A stretch of 64,000 nucleotides of DNA, from positions 11,727,107-11,791,106 of the forward strand of contig WARS01000029.1 in assembly GCA_008933995.1 (NCBI GenBank), in the 5' to 3' direction. Each line of letters begins with the position of its first letter. Within the stretch, counting starts at the first letter, position 1. The translations under genes and the position numbers were made by a program. Source of the DNA: Datnioides undecimradiatus. Lineage: Eukaryota > Chordata > Actinopteri > Lobotiformes > Datnioididae. A model generated the notes under the pieces. The model was not told where the DNA came from and did no database searches. It worked only from the letters and a program-made list of their open reading frames with translations. This document shows, in pieces, positions 25,737-39,500 of this stretch.

Positions 25737-26397
25737 TTTTTTTTAAAGTCTGACATTCTGAGGGACATATTCATCTGCTTTCTGGCTAAGAGTAAGATGA
25801 GAAAATCAATGCCAAAACTGTCTGTTAAATATAAAACTACATCAACTTAGCTTACCTTAGCACAAAGACCGTAAATCTTGAGACCCTTTTCTGAACAGTT
25901 GCTAGGCAACCAACAAAGACTTAAGATAATGTCTCCAGTTAAATAGTGCAGCACATAACCCCCCATAAAATTAAAGTGGCATTTTTACACATTGTTGTTC
26001 TTTGTTTAACCAAATGAAATATATTTATATTTTCCTGTCTTTATTGATCTTTACCTTCTCTGTTATCTTATTCTCTCTTCTCTGCATTTTCCTTTTTTAC
26101 ATTCATTCTACATATTTTTTGTTGTTTTGATGCCTCTTTCTATTTTGCTACCCCCTTTGCTGCTGTCAACATCTCGAATGTCCCCTTTGTGGAATGAATA
26201 AAGAAATACATTTTTTAATCTTATTTCATGTTAATTAGTAAGTTTATTAGTTTCTAGGTTGTTTGTAGCTGCTAGGCAGAGACTGGAAACTAGCCCTTTA
26301 CCCATTTCCAGTCTTTGTGCTAAAATATGCCAAACTGATGTAGTTTTATATTTCAATGCCAGATTTTAAAATGGCATTGGTGTAGAGTTCCTTTAAA
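25737..26397. mobile_element. Foldback (inverted-repeat) transposon of a common teleost family
   Basis: Positions 25827-25876 and 26304-26353 are inverted copies of each other, 42 of 50 bases identical, both centred on a TTAGCACAAAGAC core. The outer ends also mirror: the left starts TTTTAAAGTCTGACATT and the right, read inward, starts TTAAAGGAACTCTACACC. I recognise the arm sequence (the 'agctagc ... gctaaaacatgaagct' type repeat with terminal TTAAAG) as very abundant in bony-fish genomes. Between the arms, about 26040-26215, lies T/C-rich DNA ending in GGAATGAATAAAG, which looks like the 3' tail of an unrelated retroposon inserted in the loop. Confidence 0.65.
26040..26215. repeat. Possible retroposon 3' tail inside the foldback element
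   Basis: Pyrimidine-rich DNA followed by CCCCTTTGTGGAATGAATAAAG, close to the 3' end of fish non-LTR retroposons that finish with a 'ccc.ttgtgg.a.taataaag' block and a simple tail. No coding part is present. Family unassigned. Confidence 0.3.
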
Positions 26398-29058
26398 TCA
26401 GGTCCAGCATTTTCGCAACTGCATAGTGCACCAATCTGATACTGTTTCCAAGTTTTGGCAACCTAACTACTTGCTCAAAGTAAAGGTAAGGCTGTGGTTG
26501 TGGCAAATACATTATAGTTAACGTGATAACGTGAGGAGACTGAAAGCAGCTACTTAGTTAGTGTAAATCAGAGAAAGATTGTGGTCAGAGGGGCAAATTA
26601 CTCCCATGGATGTTCACCCCTGCTGTGAAAAGCCTTTTAAGATGTTGTTGTGGGAATCACTTGCAAATTTCTTGGTTGATGCATTACCTTGAAAGCCTGC
26701 AAAGTCATTTACTATAATTTTTTTTTGGGCTTCTTCTCTCTGAGTGCCCTATATTATCCCTTTACACCGCCTCCACCTCTTGAAATACATCAGAGACAGT
26801 CATGGCTATGCTGGCCCTTCAACAACAGAATATCGTAACCCATCTCTCAATACCTACACACAGCTTGTTGTTTTCTTTACGTGCTAATTCAGTAACGATG
26901 CTATGATTGTCATGTTTGCCCATTCCTCTCTAATTTCCCCTTCTCCAGCCCTGCAGGAGGTGCTGAGAGTGAGCTGCCACAGCTGATCTGGGCGGCGTCA
27001 TCTCCCTCCTAGCAGACGCCTCGGGTGAATAAATAAGCCTCTAATGACGCCACCTTGAATTATAGAAATGCTTACAGCTGCACTATTAAAATGCAGGGGT
27101 TTTCTTCTGCAAAGTGGGATACGCACAACTGGGCTCTTCTACAAATTCTGACAGGCCCTCTCCAGGATGACTTTTGCTACCAAATTGCAGGACCCCATTA
27201 CTGGCTAAACCTACTGCCACCCAGCTTTCCAATTAGTGCACAGAGGGGAAGCCCAGGCACTTGTTGTAATGGACGGCAAAATAGGAAGAAGTAGAGCAGT
27301 CAGAGAGAGCTGAAAGGGAGGGGAAAAGAGAAAAAAAAAGAGAAAATTACATCTTCATTTTCTGTAATTCAACTCCTTCATTTGCCGACCATCATCCCAC
27401 ACACACAGCACAGAAATCGACAAAGGTGCTGTAACTTCCCCCAGGCCCAGTTCATGTCCAAACACAATACTATGTAATGGTCTTATTAAAATGCAGATGC
27501 TTCTGAGGATCTGAGGACAGATTGTCTTTAATCAACAACCTGCATTGCTTTGAAATTGGATTAAGGGCAAATTTGAGTTTTACTTTTCAGAATTGCTTGA
27601 TGCAGTGAAGAAATCCTGAGGAGTTCTTTAAATAACTCCTTTAAATTTGACAATTACTTTCTCCAGAGCTTTGCCAAAATGCAGGTTGTTAGAGATGACA
27701 TTGATACAGATGGATTATAATATACCTGTAAAATATACCTGTGTTTGTGGGGCGTAATATACACCTCAGTAATGAGACAGTTCCCACACAGCTATTCCTA
27801 AAGGCTTTCAATTCCCTTTCCTCACTGCAGGCAGCAAAAAAACGAACTAACTTCCAGTCCGTTAATTAGGTGTCAGACACGGAAACTAAACATAAACAGT
27901 GACAGACTGTATTACTCAAAGGGATTACCTACATTTGCAGTGTCATAAAGCAGGCTCAGATAATTTGTAGTACTTAACTTTGGGAAAAGTTCATCCAAGT
28001 AGAAAGAGAAATCTGTCATTATTGGCAAGGGTTTTTCAGTGCTCCTGACAAAAACACATTACCTCAGTGGCTGGAAGATCTTTGGCCCTCCAGTTTATCA
28101 AATTGTAATATTTACTGCAAAGATGGCCAACTTTGACTTTTACACTATAATTTGGCCCACAGATTTTTAGACTCATACTTATAATGTATTGTAAAAAAAA
28201 ATCTTCAAAAATATGTGACATTTGGGATATAAAATGTGTTCTCGGGACATTGAAAGGATGGTGTGTGTTTGTGTTTCTGTATGTGAATGCCTCCAAAATC
28301 ACCTGCTGCTCTCATAACTTTATTAAACATATCAATCTCAATCATTTTCTGCCAAAAAAACACACACACCCATACGCCAATAATAAAAAGCAATAAAAAT
28401 GTTCAGAAGGGATGTTTTCTTTTTCTTTCCATTTATTTGAGCCCAGCAGCAATAGAAGAGGTGGACTAAGTGCTGGAATGGCAGGGCCAAGACATAAAAC
28501 CTCATCAGCCCTTATTGCTTGTCTGTTTTTGGCATCTCTTCATATTCTAACATATCCTTGTGGCTTAGATGTTGGGTAGGTTAATAAAGAATTGAGATGT
28601 GAGAAGTTGTAGCAGACAGCAAACGGCTAAAGACGCAAATAGAATCTTGGCAAGTGCGCATTAGCTGATGAACATTATTCCATAATGGTATCATTACGTG
28701 TGATGAATCCAGTGATTTACCCTATTAATGTACTGCAAGATTTCGCCTCAGGGTCCAATGATAGTGTGTGATAGAGTGAAACAGTACAGTATGATGATAG
28801 ACTATGTGTCAGCAGCTACACAAACTCCAACTGCATATATGACATATGCTTTTTTATATAAAATTATGTATAATATATTGCAAACTGTTCCTTTTGACAT
28901 GGATTCCCCTCTAGTATAGCCTAGTTGTTATTTTAGTTGCTTTGTTTCAATAAGCACAAAAACCTCACTGTATAGCTGTTAATGCACCTTGCGTACATTC
29001 TTACAGTGAAGGAGGAGTAAGGTTATATTCTTCTATGAATTTAGTTCAATGGCCTGCA

Positions 29059-29076
29059 TTTTTTTTTTTTTTTTTG
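29059..29076. repeat. Poly-T run
   Basis: Eighteen consecutive T. Confidence 0.9.
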
Positions 29077-29559
29077 CTTCAAGGCAGCATTTCTGTCTGA
29101 CTGAAACTGAAATGACCCCAATACTATAGTAACAATAATGTGCTGGTGAGGTGATGATAGCCTTGGAGAAAGAGGAAAAACATTGTACAATTCTACTCCG
29201 AGGCTCCAAAATGTCCCTGTGCTGTACGAAGGTTGCCAGACTCTAAAGTGACACAGTTTTCACTATGTTGAAGTACGTGGTTATTTGGTGTAACAGCATC
29301 AACATTTAAGAAGTCTTTTTCACCGTTGCCTGTGTGTATATTGGCCATATTCAATATTTGCAGGTAATCATTTGGCAGATCACCACTGGCTCAGGCTGAT
29401 ATATGGTAAAATGAAATGCTTCAGTACAGCACAATCTGGATCCAAGTTTTGCTCTTTGCATAAATCTGAGGATGGTACAGTAGGAACACTACTTTTGTTC
29501 AACTTGTAATTAACCATTAGTTTATGATAATATTCCTGTCATGACCTAATGGTGCAAAA

Positions 29560-29950
29560 ATAACATGCTTCCGCAAATGTCACAACCGATACATATGATG
29601 AGTAATTGCCAATGAGGTTAATGATGCAGAAAGCGTGATTATAGAGAGCTTGTTACCAATTTCACGCGCTTCTAGGGAATTCGGGAATTAAGGGAAATCA
29701 ATTGATGAAAATGAACTTTTCGAAATACCTTGTGAGAGCCAATTAATCTTCAATGGAATAGCTGCACTGGGCATGTAATTCAAAGATAAGCTATCACCCA
29801 CTTATTGAAACAGTTTCTAATTTATTCATGCTAATCAGTGTCTTTCAGCCTCAGCATCTTGCTTATGATAAACAAAATTCCTCTGCACAGACCACTCCAC
29901 TTTTGCTCTCCAGCATGATCACTTGTTTTTTCAATTAGCCACGTGGCTGC
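29560..29950. promoter_or_regulatory. Candidate conserved non-coding element (unproven)
   Basis: A non-repetitive stretch with several homeodomain-type cores (TTAATGATG, CCAATTAATC, TCAATTAGCC) and an octamer-like TTCATGCTAATCAG near 29826, all within 400 bases. Introns of IgLON genes are known to hold conserved enhancers, so this is a reasonable candidate. Motif density alone is weak evidence. Confidence 0.2.
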
Positions 29951-32900
29951 AAAGTGTCTTTGAGAGGCACAGCACAAGGCATATTTCAAGTAGTTTATTG
30001 TCAAAATGAGACACTGAGACTGTCAGAGGGCAAACTGATTTCCAACATTGAAATATCAGCTGATGACCAAACAACCGTTGCTATGGGTGATCCTCTGTGC
30101 ATCTCAGCTCTCTGTGTGAGAAGAGAGTTTCTGTGTGCGTGTGAATTAGACGATCTGATGTGAGGACACAGAGCTCTGTCTCCATCTGTCACTGGGCCTT
30201 GATGCTGCGCTAAAGGTCAAAGTTCAAACTTTAGAACCTGGGTCGTGATTAATGTGGAGAGAGCAGTTGGCAGCTAGCAGACACACACAACACCCAGTCA
30301 TAGGGAAGGTGTTGGGCTCAGCGAGCAGTTGGATCCGCTCTATACTGGCTCTTTGCTCATCTATTTGTGATAACCTAAATATTTACAAAGTCAAAACAGA
30401 TAGGTTATCGTTATACATCAAAATTCAGGGTCAAAATTCAAGATCTTTTATATATATGCCCTAATTAATCTCAGACATATGATTAATAGAAAATACTAAC
30501 CTTAATATGTATATTCAGACATGTTATTATATTGAAACTCCCCAGATTGATGGGGAATGAATCCTTAGAGATGGGGAAAACCTTTCTGGGCACAGATACT
30601 GTCAACTATCATACTTCTCAAAATGCCTTTGATATCTATGGCGAGAGTCTTTTCAAATATCCTAGTTTGGGCTTCTAGAGGACCCATCATCAGCAGAGCA
30701 TTGTGTGATGCCCTGTCTGTGTTCATCAATTTGTAATGACATTAAGCCATTACCTTAAAATATTAATATGTATCTCTGATTGGGTTATCCAGTAGAAACG
30801 AAGCCTTTTTTTAGAAAAAATCAGAGAGGTTTCCATGAGCAAAAATGTTTGGATGAAGTGAGGGTCTAAACACATTCATGCATTGTTTGTCAAACTCTTT
30901 CTTCCTCTCTGTCCTGATTTATTTCTCTCATTGGTGAGTTATATAAGTCCATGATAAATAGCACTGGCTGCCAAACAATTCAAGGTTCAAGTGCTCAAGA
31001 GGATTAGTGATTATTCTCAGAGTGTGTGTATGTGTGCGGTATGTCCATGTGTGCATACCCACAAACACTGAAGGTGTGTGCATACAGCATGTGTATTGTT
31101 TGTGTGTGTCAGTTGCCACATCCTCTGATGGTGCCCAGTATTGACTGCTTCTTCCTGACAATCAGCCCCGTGGGCTGGTAGGAGAAGATTTGGACGAAAC
31201 AACACGTAGGTAATATGGGGCAATTTGTACCCACTGAGGGCTTTGGAAAGGCCAAAGTCATGACTATTCATTAAGTTGCTCATTATTAAGAACCCTGAGC
31301 TTGTACTTTGCAGAATACAGATGTCACTTCTTGCTATTTGTTTACGTTGTTACTCTGGAGCACTGATTGTTAAAATAATGATGTTCATACAAAACATCAG
31401 TGACTGCGATCAGTCTAAATAAGAATGTGGCCCTTCTTTGATTTGCCTGGCCTTTCTGTCTTTGGTAATACATCCTCTGTGATACTGAGATGACAGCTGG
31501 ATTCTCTAACAAAGCAGGAGGGCTTCTACAACTGGACCACAAATACAGCTCCAAGTCAAGGAAGCAGACTGGTGGAGGAAATCTCTCACTGCTCTTTAAT
31601 TGCACTTGGGCACCAGATGAGTTTCAGAGATGAGACAGGCAGACGGCACCCCACTGCTGGTGGTCAGTCTGCATTCAGGGTGATGTATGCAACAGTGCTG
31701 TAGGGCCAGGGAGCGCAGCCTGTGATATTTATCTGCCCAATTAAGGCCAGGGTATCTCTGAGATGTCTGCCAATGCTTCACCCCCAGCAAATCTGTTTCA
31801 CAGCTATCCCACTGTTGATGAAGGATGTATTGTATGATAAACACCGCCTGGAGGAGAAGTGAGAGAACCCATGTCTCTGTTGTGATTTACACTTCTGAGA
31901 ACCAACTGTTTAGCACCAGAAAAGCCGTGGCCCAACACCACTGGTGAAAGAAAATTCTGAATTTAGATTGTTCTCACACTCACAAATTGACCATCTCGTC
32001 TTCTGTGTAGTGCAAGGAGTGGCCTGCATGTCCAGAATTCAACAAAAATCATTTTAGAGAGTAAATAGAATTGATTTAATTTTCCCTACAAAACACTGTT
32101 GTCAAAAGAAGAAGGGCTATAGAAAGCCTTTGTCCTCCACAGTGCTAATTTCACTGACACTGTTCAGTTGACTGCCTGACCTGAGTTTTATCAAAACACC
32201 CACATGCACTTTATTCATGTACCTTTAAAACAAGATGGAGAAAAGAAAGATTAAGACTTTTGTGCAAATGGTAAATGCTCACAAATATTGTAATAAAAGG
32301 ACTGGTGTCTTTTAAAAAAAAATGCTCATGACACTGAAATAGATATGGATAAAAGCACACTGGGAATGAACATTTTTCTCATTTATCTAACTGACTGACT
32401 AATTTACTGATTGATTGATTAAGTGACCAAACGATATTTACTTTATTTTTGAAGAGGGATAGAAACATTAGCAAGTAAAAAAGGATGAAAACTGGTGCAA
32501 GTTCATTTTTGCCATTTCAGCTTAAAAAACTACTTAAATAATTATCAGTTATTATTATTTTATCATAACCAGTTGTTTATGAGTCTCTATATCAGACTCA
32601 TTTACATTGTCAGTCATCAAACATTATGACAATTTCTGCATCTTCTTAACCATGAAGCACCAAAAAACATGATCCCAGCTGCAATTCTGTTTCCCTCAGT
32701 GGAAAAACATCGGGCAGACCAGAGCTCTGTAGGTGAGAATAAGAATGTGCTGGAGCCAGATAATATTTAAAGATAAAATGCCACAGGTATGATTATAAGT
32801 GTGGATTAGTTTGACACAATGGGAATAATTTGTGGGGATGTCCGTAATGCTGAATTTACCATGACAACTGGTCAACCTAAGGGAAATGTTGAGTTTGCAA

Positions 32901-33149
32901 AAGAGTAACAACTAAGTCAATTTGTACGATCAGTTAGTTAGTCAGTGGATCAGTTAACATCAAAGCTCAAGATCAAATAAAATGATTAATATGGAAAAAC
33001 TGAAATCAAAGGTTTTTGTAGTCTATTGACCAGGTCTCTACACTTGTCAAATATTACCACTATTTGAGGATTTACAATAATCTATGATTGCAGGCGACAG
33101 GTACAGCCAGGGGCAGTAAGTTTTCAGGTTTTCCAGTCTCATTCTCATA

Positions 33150-33415
33150 TTGCAGAATATCTCAGAAATGCATTGAGGGAATTTCTTTAAATTTGACACA
33201 AACATTGTTTTTAGTTTTTGGCTTTTTGGTACAATCCTAGTTTGTTTTTGAAGGGATCCAAAAAATGTGCATGACCAATGTATTTCCAAAGGTCAAAGGT
33301 CATCTGTACTGTATCATTGTTCTACAAAAACACTTTTCTAGTCATTATCCAGTGCCACATCTCAGGAACAAAGGCTGAGACTGTGACCATATTTTTTACA
33401 ATTGGTCGGAAGCTA
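33150..33415. repeat. Teleost interspersed repeat, unclassified
   Basis: Carries the phrases ATATCTCAGAAATGCATTGAG, GGAATTTCTTTAAATTTGACA, AAAGGTCAAAGGTCA and CATCTCAGGAACAAAGGCTGA, which match a common fish repeat made of related sub-units ('ataactcaggaacgc ... aaggtcaaaggtca'). Two sub-units seem to be present. No ends or target duplication could be fixed. Confidence 0.45.
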
Positions 33416-34571
33416 ACTACTAAACCTGAAACTGTGTGCAGCAACATCCACATTTGAGGCATTGTAGTCCACCACAAACTCATTGGATTCTCTGATATTC
33501 AGGTGATTGATGAAATCTCTCTATCAGTTTTTTGTACTATTTAAAATAGTCTCTAATGAGGTTCTCAGTTGATATTATTCACTCATATAATACATCTGTG
33601 TTAACTTCCATTTCACCAAAAATTTACTTAATACCATTTATTAAAAGGCTTTACTACATATATTATATATAGTATATTATTATATAGTCTGGACCAACAT
33701 GTACATTAACTACAACTTGACTGGTTGTTGGAGGAAAACAACCGCAGGGTGGTAATCATGTTATAAGATATCATGCATGCATTCTTGTGCACCATGACAA
33801 CTGTTGCTGTGTTTCACTAAATATGTACTGCTATCATCAACGGTGAGCGGCCACAAAGATGAATTTGTCCTGCCAATGCAATCAACAAGGACAGGCATGT
33901 AGAGAATACGTTGGAAAAAGGAAGGATAATTGAAGTGGGACAGCCTCCAAGAAAATTCTCAGGGAGTAAGTCTACATTTTGTGCTGTGGAACAACCCCAT
34001 TACAATAATCTGAGGCTCAATTTAATGTACAATTGTAAACATGCATTTCAAAGTGCGTAGAGTACCAAAACATCACTTTGCCAGTCACTGCAAGTAAAGT
34101 GGGTCCAGAATTGACATACAGAGAGAATTAAGCTTTCCATAATAGATCACTCTGAATTGGAGATTAAGAAAACTGTGACATTTTGAGCTACGCTGGTTAA
34201 AGCAAATGTGGTACAATAAATGTGCAGCAGTGACAATGTGCAGTTTGCTTTCATGTTAAGCTGTTTTACCTGCAAAGACCATTCCAAGTGCCCAAATAAA
34301 AGCAGCTAAGTTACTCGCCACTCGTGTTGTATCTATTCCCTCTCTAGAGAGGAGAGACGTGAGAGCTGAGTGGCTGACCTTTGTCCTTACTCATTTTAAT
34401 TAACCATGGCTAATATCAGCTATTTTCATGATGAGGACTCACATTAGTGCACAAACACACAGTCACCTACACACAAATGTGCATGAAGACGCACACATTC
34501 AATGCTGCATGCAAATGCAAACACATAATGGAGGACAGAAACTTACAGGGCCTAAGATAGGGATTCACAAA

Positions 34572-34614
34572 CTCTCTCTCACACACACACATACCCACAC
34601 ACACACATACACAA
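34572..34614. repeat. (CT)n/(CA)n simple repeat
   Basis: CTCTCTC followed by interrupted CA runs. Confidence 0.9.
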
Positions 34615-35822
34615 ATGACAATGATTAGTGGCTAACTAAATGTCAGGGGCCATAATGGCAAATCTGTTCCTTTAGACACACTCATATTCTCTCTACACAT
34701 TCCCTGCAATATCAATGGCAGGCCATGTTTTAATGCATTATTATTCCACTGAGACTCTTGATACACAGTTACTCCAGCTGGGGACAGTAGCACAGATTCA
34801 TAATCCTCCTCTCATTGTATTTAAACATCTTGTCACACATGCAGCCATGAGGAAATATTTCATTTGGGTTGTTGCAGTGTCTGCTTTTATACTGATGCTG
34901 TAATTACACAAAAATTAAAGTAGATCTTTATTCTGTCCTATACTAGGAGAAGCTCCACAACCTCAACATCATTGTCTTTATTCACTAATATTCAGTTACA
35001 TTGAAAACCTATGGAGAGGAACTTCTGTATTTTTCAGCGTGTACCCTATTTTCTCCATGTTTTTGTGTCTAAACGACGAATGAGGACAACAATTTTTGAA
35101 AATGGTCCAATATTGAATGAGAGCACTGCATCCAGCAGAAGCAAAACAGGCAGCAATGTAATCCTTGTGGGCTATTGCGCTCAAAAGTATGTCCACTAAA
35201 AGTGCTTGTTTATGCCACTGACAGGCTCAGATTGTTATTCTTAGTGTCTGACAACATTGTGGAGGCACCCCATCCAGAGACACACTGTTATGTTAAGAAG
35301 ATCCTTTTTGTTTATCAGTCATTATATCGATCTGTTGATTCCCACAGTAAAACTTAATTTAATCTAATGAGTTTTATCATACAACATACTTCATTCAAAC
35401 TTGAAAGAAAGTAAATAAAACTTGCCAAAACCACTTTGGCTTGTCTTGCCACTATTTAAACAATCCCCAACTCCACTTTGGTCAAAAGCAGGATGCAGTC
35501 AAGATGTTTTTAGATGGTGCGTGCTGATTACGATCACAGCACAGCTTGGCAGCAAGCAGCAGCAGCTTCCTTAATGCTGCATGTGTGCTAAATAGCTATA
35601 ATAGGGTCCTAAATGAAAAATACCATTGTTCCCCTTTGAACACGTCTAATGTCTCAGCAAATGTAAAGGGAATGATAGCAATATATGCCGGCTGTACATG
35701 AAGGGGATATTATAAAGGTGAGGAGGCTTTTGGTATACAGTTGGTATGAAATATTGATGAAATGCACATACTTCTCAAAGCTATAAAAGACTGTAAATGT
35801 AAAGCAATCTTGAGCTATAAGA

Positions 35823-35864
<42 letters not shown>

Positions 35865-35874
35865 GTCTATCTAT
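35823..35874. repeat. (CTAT)n microsatellite
   Basis: About thirteen CTAT units with one CTGT variant near the right end. Confidence 0.95.
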
Positions 35875-38800
35875 TTTTCTGTAACCAGGAAGGTCCATCA
35901 TTAACTGTACTCTGCAGTCATTGACAGTTCAAATGCATGAACATCAGGATAAAGTGTTGGTTACATTTCCAGTTAGTAGGATCACGACTTAAAGTCCCTG
36001 AGTAAAGTAAAATAAGCTCTTTACATCCATGTTACAAAATGAAGTCTGCACACCTGTGGCCCTAATTTAGTGAAATGGCTACTCAGGTAGGAGAATGGCT
36101 TCCTCAGTTCATTTTTTGTAACACTTATAGGCTATTATAGTAAATTGCCAGTCTAATGGCACCATTCAATTTCGTCTTTGGGTGAGCCACACAGACTATT
36201 GACAAAATGTCCTGCTAAGTTTCAGTTTCAATGAAATATGAAGAACTTAACATTCAACTATTTAAGCTATTTGACATCAAGTTTAAATGGGAAATTGTTT
36301 AACCAATATGTTCTCACAGGAGATTTTTTTCTTAATTGAATAAAGACCATGGCACAACTAGGTTGCAACTATGCTTAAACTTTATAGTATTGATACAGCT
36401 AATCCTCAAGAGGAATCCATACCAGTGCCTGAGGGAGAAATGTCATTGAGAAGGTGTTCATTCTCTGGATTAATTCAGAGAGTTGTGTTGTGTTAAAGTG
36501 TTAAGTGAAATCTATTTTAAATCCACCCAGCAATTAATGAGAGTGACAGAATCCCAGCATATTAAGAATAAACTGCGATTTGCAGGGCCCTTTTTATGCC
36601 ATACTCTGTGATTATACTCTATCTCTGTCCTGACATCAAAGAGAGCAGTGACGACCTGGAGATTTAACCCTCCATTTCTCTTCTTGCTGTGAAACACTCT
36701 TCCCAGACTGACTCACTCCACGGGCGTGGGCAATGAGTTTTCACTGTAGATCCTCTCTGATCCATATTAATGTCCAAAGCATTTTCATCACATACAGGAT
36801 TATGCCTCACATATTTGAAAATGTTAACCCTGTGAAGTATTCATCACACGGAGGAATCATGTAAAGTGTTACATCACATCCTAAACGGATTCACACAACA
36901 ATATGTCAGCAAGATACCTCTGATGCATTTTTTTCAGCCCAACACCTTGGCCCGCAGTTTTGTGTTTTTCTCCGATGAAAGCTAGAAGCACGTTAGCAGT
37001 GCCCATGTAGGCAGTTAGTGGTGAAGGGAAGCATGCCTCTTCCCCCTCCTCACTGTGACAGGATATTCTTAGAGGAGAGGTGCTGTGCATATTTAATACA
37101 TTATCACATCTACAATCTTAATTAACAGAGAAGGAGGAAAAAGAATGGTGGCTGAGGAGCAGGGTAGTCATGTGATGTGTAGACGGGCGGGTTGGGCCTG
37201 ATACCAATCTCTCATTCCTCTGCATCCTCCATCAGATAATGGCCAGCGTAGTCTGTAAATAGGTCAGCACATGTATGGTGGAGATGAGGATATGCAGATG
37301 AAGAGCAGGGCTTGTAGAGTAGAAGAAGTGCTGGGCTGAGGTGGAGTCTATAGTTTCAGCCATAGTTCATAGAGTTGTCAGTGATGTCACAGTTTTGCTC
37401 AATAATCAGTGCACAGCCACAAGGCAGAAGCCATTCAGTTTAATCTTGTTAAGTCGAGTATTTAAAGGAAGGGTTTAAGTGATCAGCAGTTACCTGTGCC
37501 AAATGTACCTGGCAGAAAACATGGACCCATTAAGTAATTCGGCAGACCCTGATGGCCCTGATGATTATTGCTTTTGGCAGAGATTATGTGAGGGACCCAT
37601 TGAGACACCAGTTGATCTGGAGTTGTGCATATTTTCCCCCCATCAGCATATGGAGCTTCAGATCAAAAAGCAAAAATATATATATTTTTTAGGTTGTGCC
37701 CTTTACTTCACGTGACTCTGAGCTGCAATGCCAGTGCAATCATGTGTTTTAAATCCCACAATTTTCTCAGTTCTCACAGGCGCTGTTTAATGGCAGCGGG
37801 GCAACAGGGGGAGAGGCACAGATGCAAACGTCTAATTTGTCGAGGTGACACAAGATCTCTGAGGGGGATAAATGTCACGCAGAGATGAAATGATTCTGTC
37901 GAGAGCAGTCACAGCCATATCTAACCTCATGTCCCTAATGCAGCCTCATGTGAATCAGGTGTTAAGAAGTGTGTCGGTAACTAGAGATTCCTGTTGCTGT
38001 AAAACTGTTGTAATGTTCAGGTAAAGAGAGAGCCCCCATGGGTTGTAATTAGGAAGAAAGGCAAAATCTTTGTTTGCAACTCTGTTGGCTATTTTGTCAC
38101 AACAGAGTGTACAACATATGGAAAGAGGCTTTTACAATGACGAAGCACAGTTAAGCTACATGTTGCTATGAGAACTCTCTGAATCAGTAAGTTATCACTG
38201 ATCAGGAATTTATGAATTTAGGGATTTATGAAGCAAAGTGCTGAGTATATTTCCATCTCCATCATCAGATGCAGAATTGATGGCCTTTGCTAAAAAAAAA
38301 TATAACATCCAGTTTCCAACTACAGTTCCATGCTGGTAATTTAGCAGCCTTCTACTATCCATGTTAAAAATATCAATATTTATGTGCTGAGAGAACTAGA
38401 ATGACATCACCTCATACAAGAAATCTATCCAATGCTGCAGATGCAGATATACATTTCAGATAAGCATAATTGCTTTTAGGATCAGTTGGTCAAAGACCCT
38501 GCCATGCACCTGAAATGGGTTGAGACCACTGCGTATTTCCATACATATACAGTAATCCCTTCATGCTCCCATTTTCTGTGTTACCCCTCATGGTGCACTG
38601 TCTAGCAAAGCAAAAGTGCCAAAAAAATCCAATGCCATGAAATCCTTTTACTTCAACTGTAACATTCGTGTTGCAGCATTAATAAATGTTGTATGCTTGG
38701 ACTGAAAAGCCCAGATTAAAGTGTCTGTTTTTTTTTTTTCTTAGCAAGTCTTCCTTTCCCTTTCAGCAGATGAAAAAAAAAGCAGCATGCTCCCAGAAGC

Positions 38801-39434
38801 CTCTGCAACATGACAGAGCTGCTCCCCTGCTGCATCTCATCTGTAACAAAATCCCTCTGTTCTCCATGAGTGGGTTTACGCATGTGTACACAAGTATCGC
38901 ACGGTGACAGGTAATGATTCACAACACACAGAGTTTTGACAGAGCAAATAAACAAAAGTACAATATGGTGCAGCGTTATGGAGGTGCCGTAATAGCACAC
39001 ATATGTTGGAGCCATACATAAAAAGCTATGACAGAGTGGCTGGCAATTTAATGAACCAAATTTTTAACTACCTTGAGTACCGTGTCAGAGACGAGACCGC
39101 AGGCATTTATCAGATGGAGTGAGTCATCTGTATTTTGACATACTTCCTGCCTGCAGCTCACACTCAAGATACACAGCTCTGTCTCAACGGCTGGCAATCC
39201 ATTTGCCTGATGACTCAACAGCAGCAGATTTACATACAACAATCATTACACAATCAAGCTTTACTAATGGCTGATAACTGCAAATGTATCAAAACATATT
39301 TATGGGAGTATGTGCTCCACTTTTTTACTTACTGTTACATTGTCCATCATTATGTCAACCATACATACTGACCATATGTCTTCACTGTTTAGACATTCCT
39401 CTAGTTTGGATATGAATGTGCTGGTCAATGTTAT

Positions 39435-39500
39435 GAAACTATACTATTTATTAAATATTAAAATATTAAATATTATAAATATTTTTAAATATTTTTAAAG
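39435..39500. repeat. AT-rich AAATATT-type simple stretch
   Basis: Repeated TATTAAA/AAATATT units with almost no G or C for about 60 bases. Confidence 0.75.
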
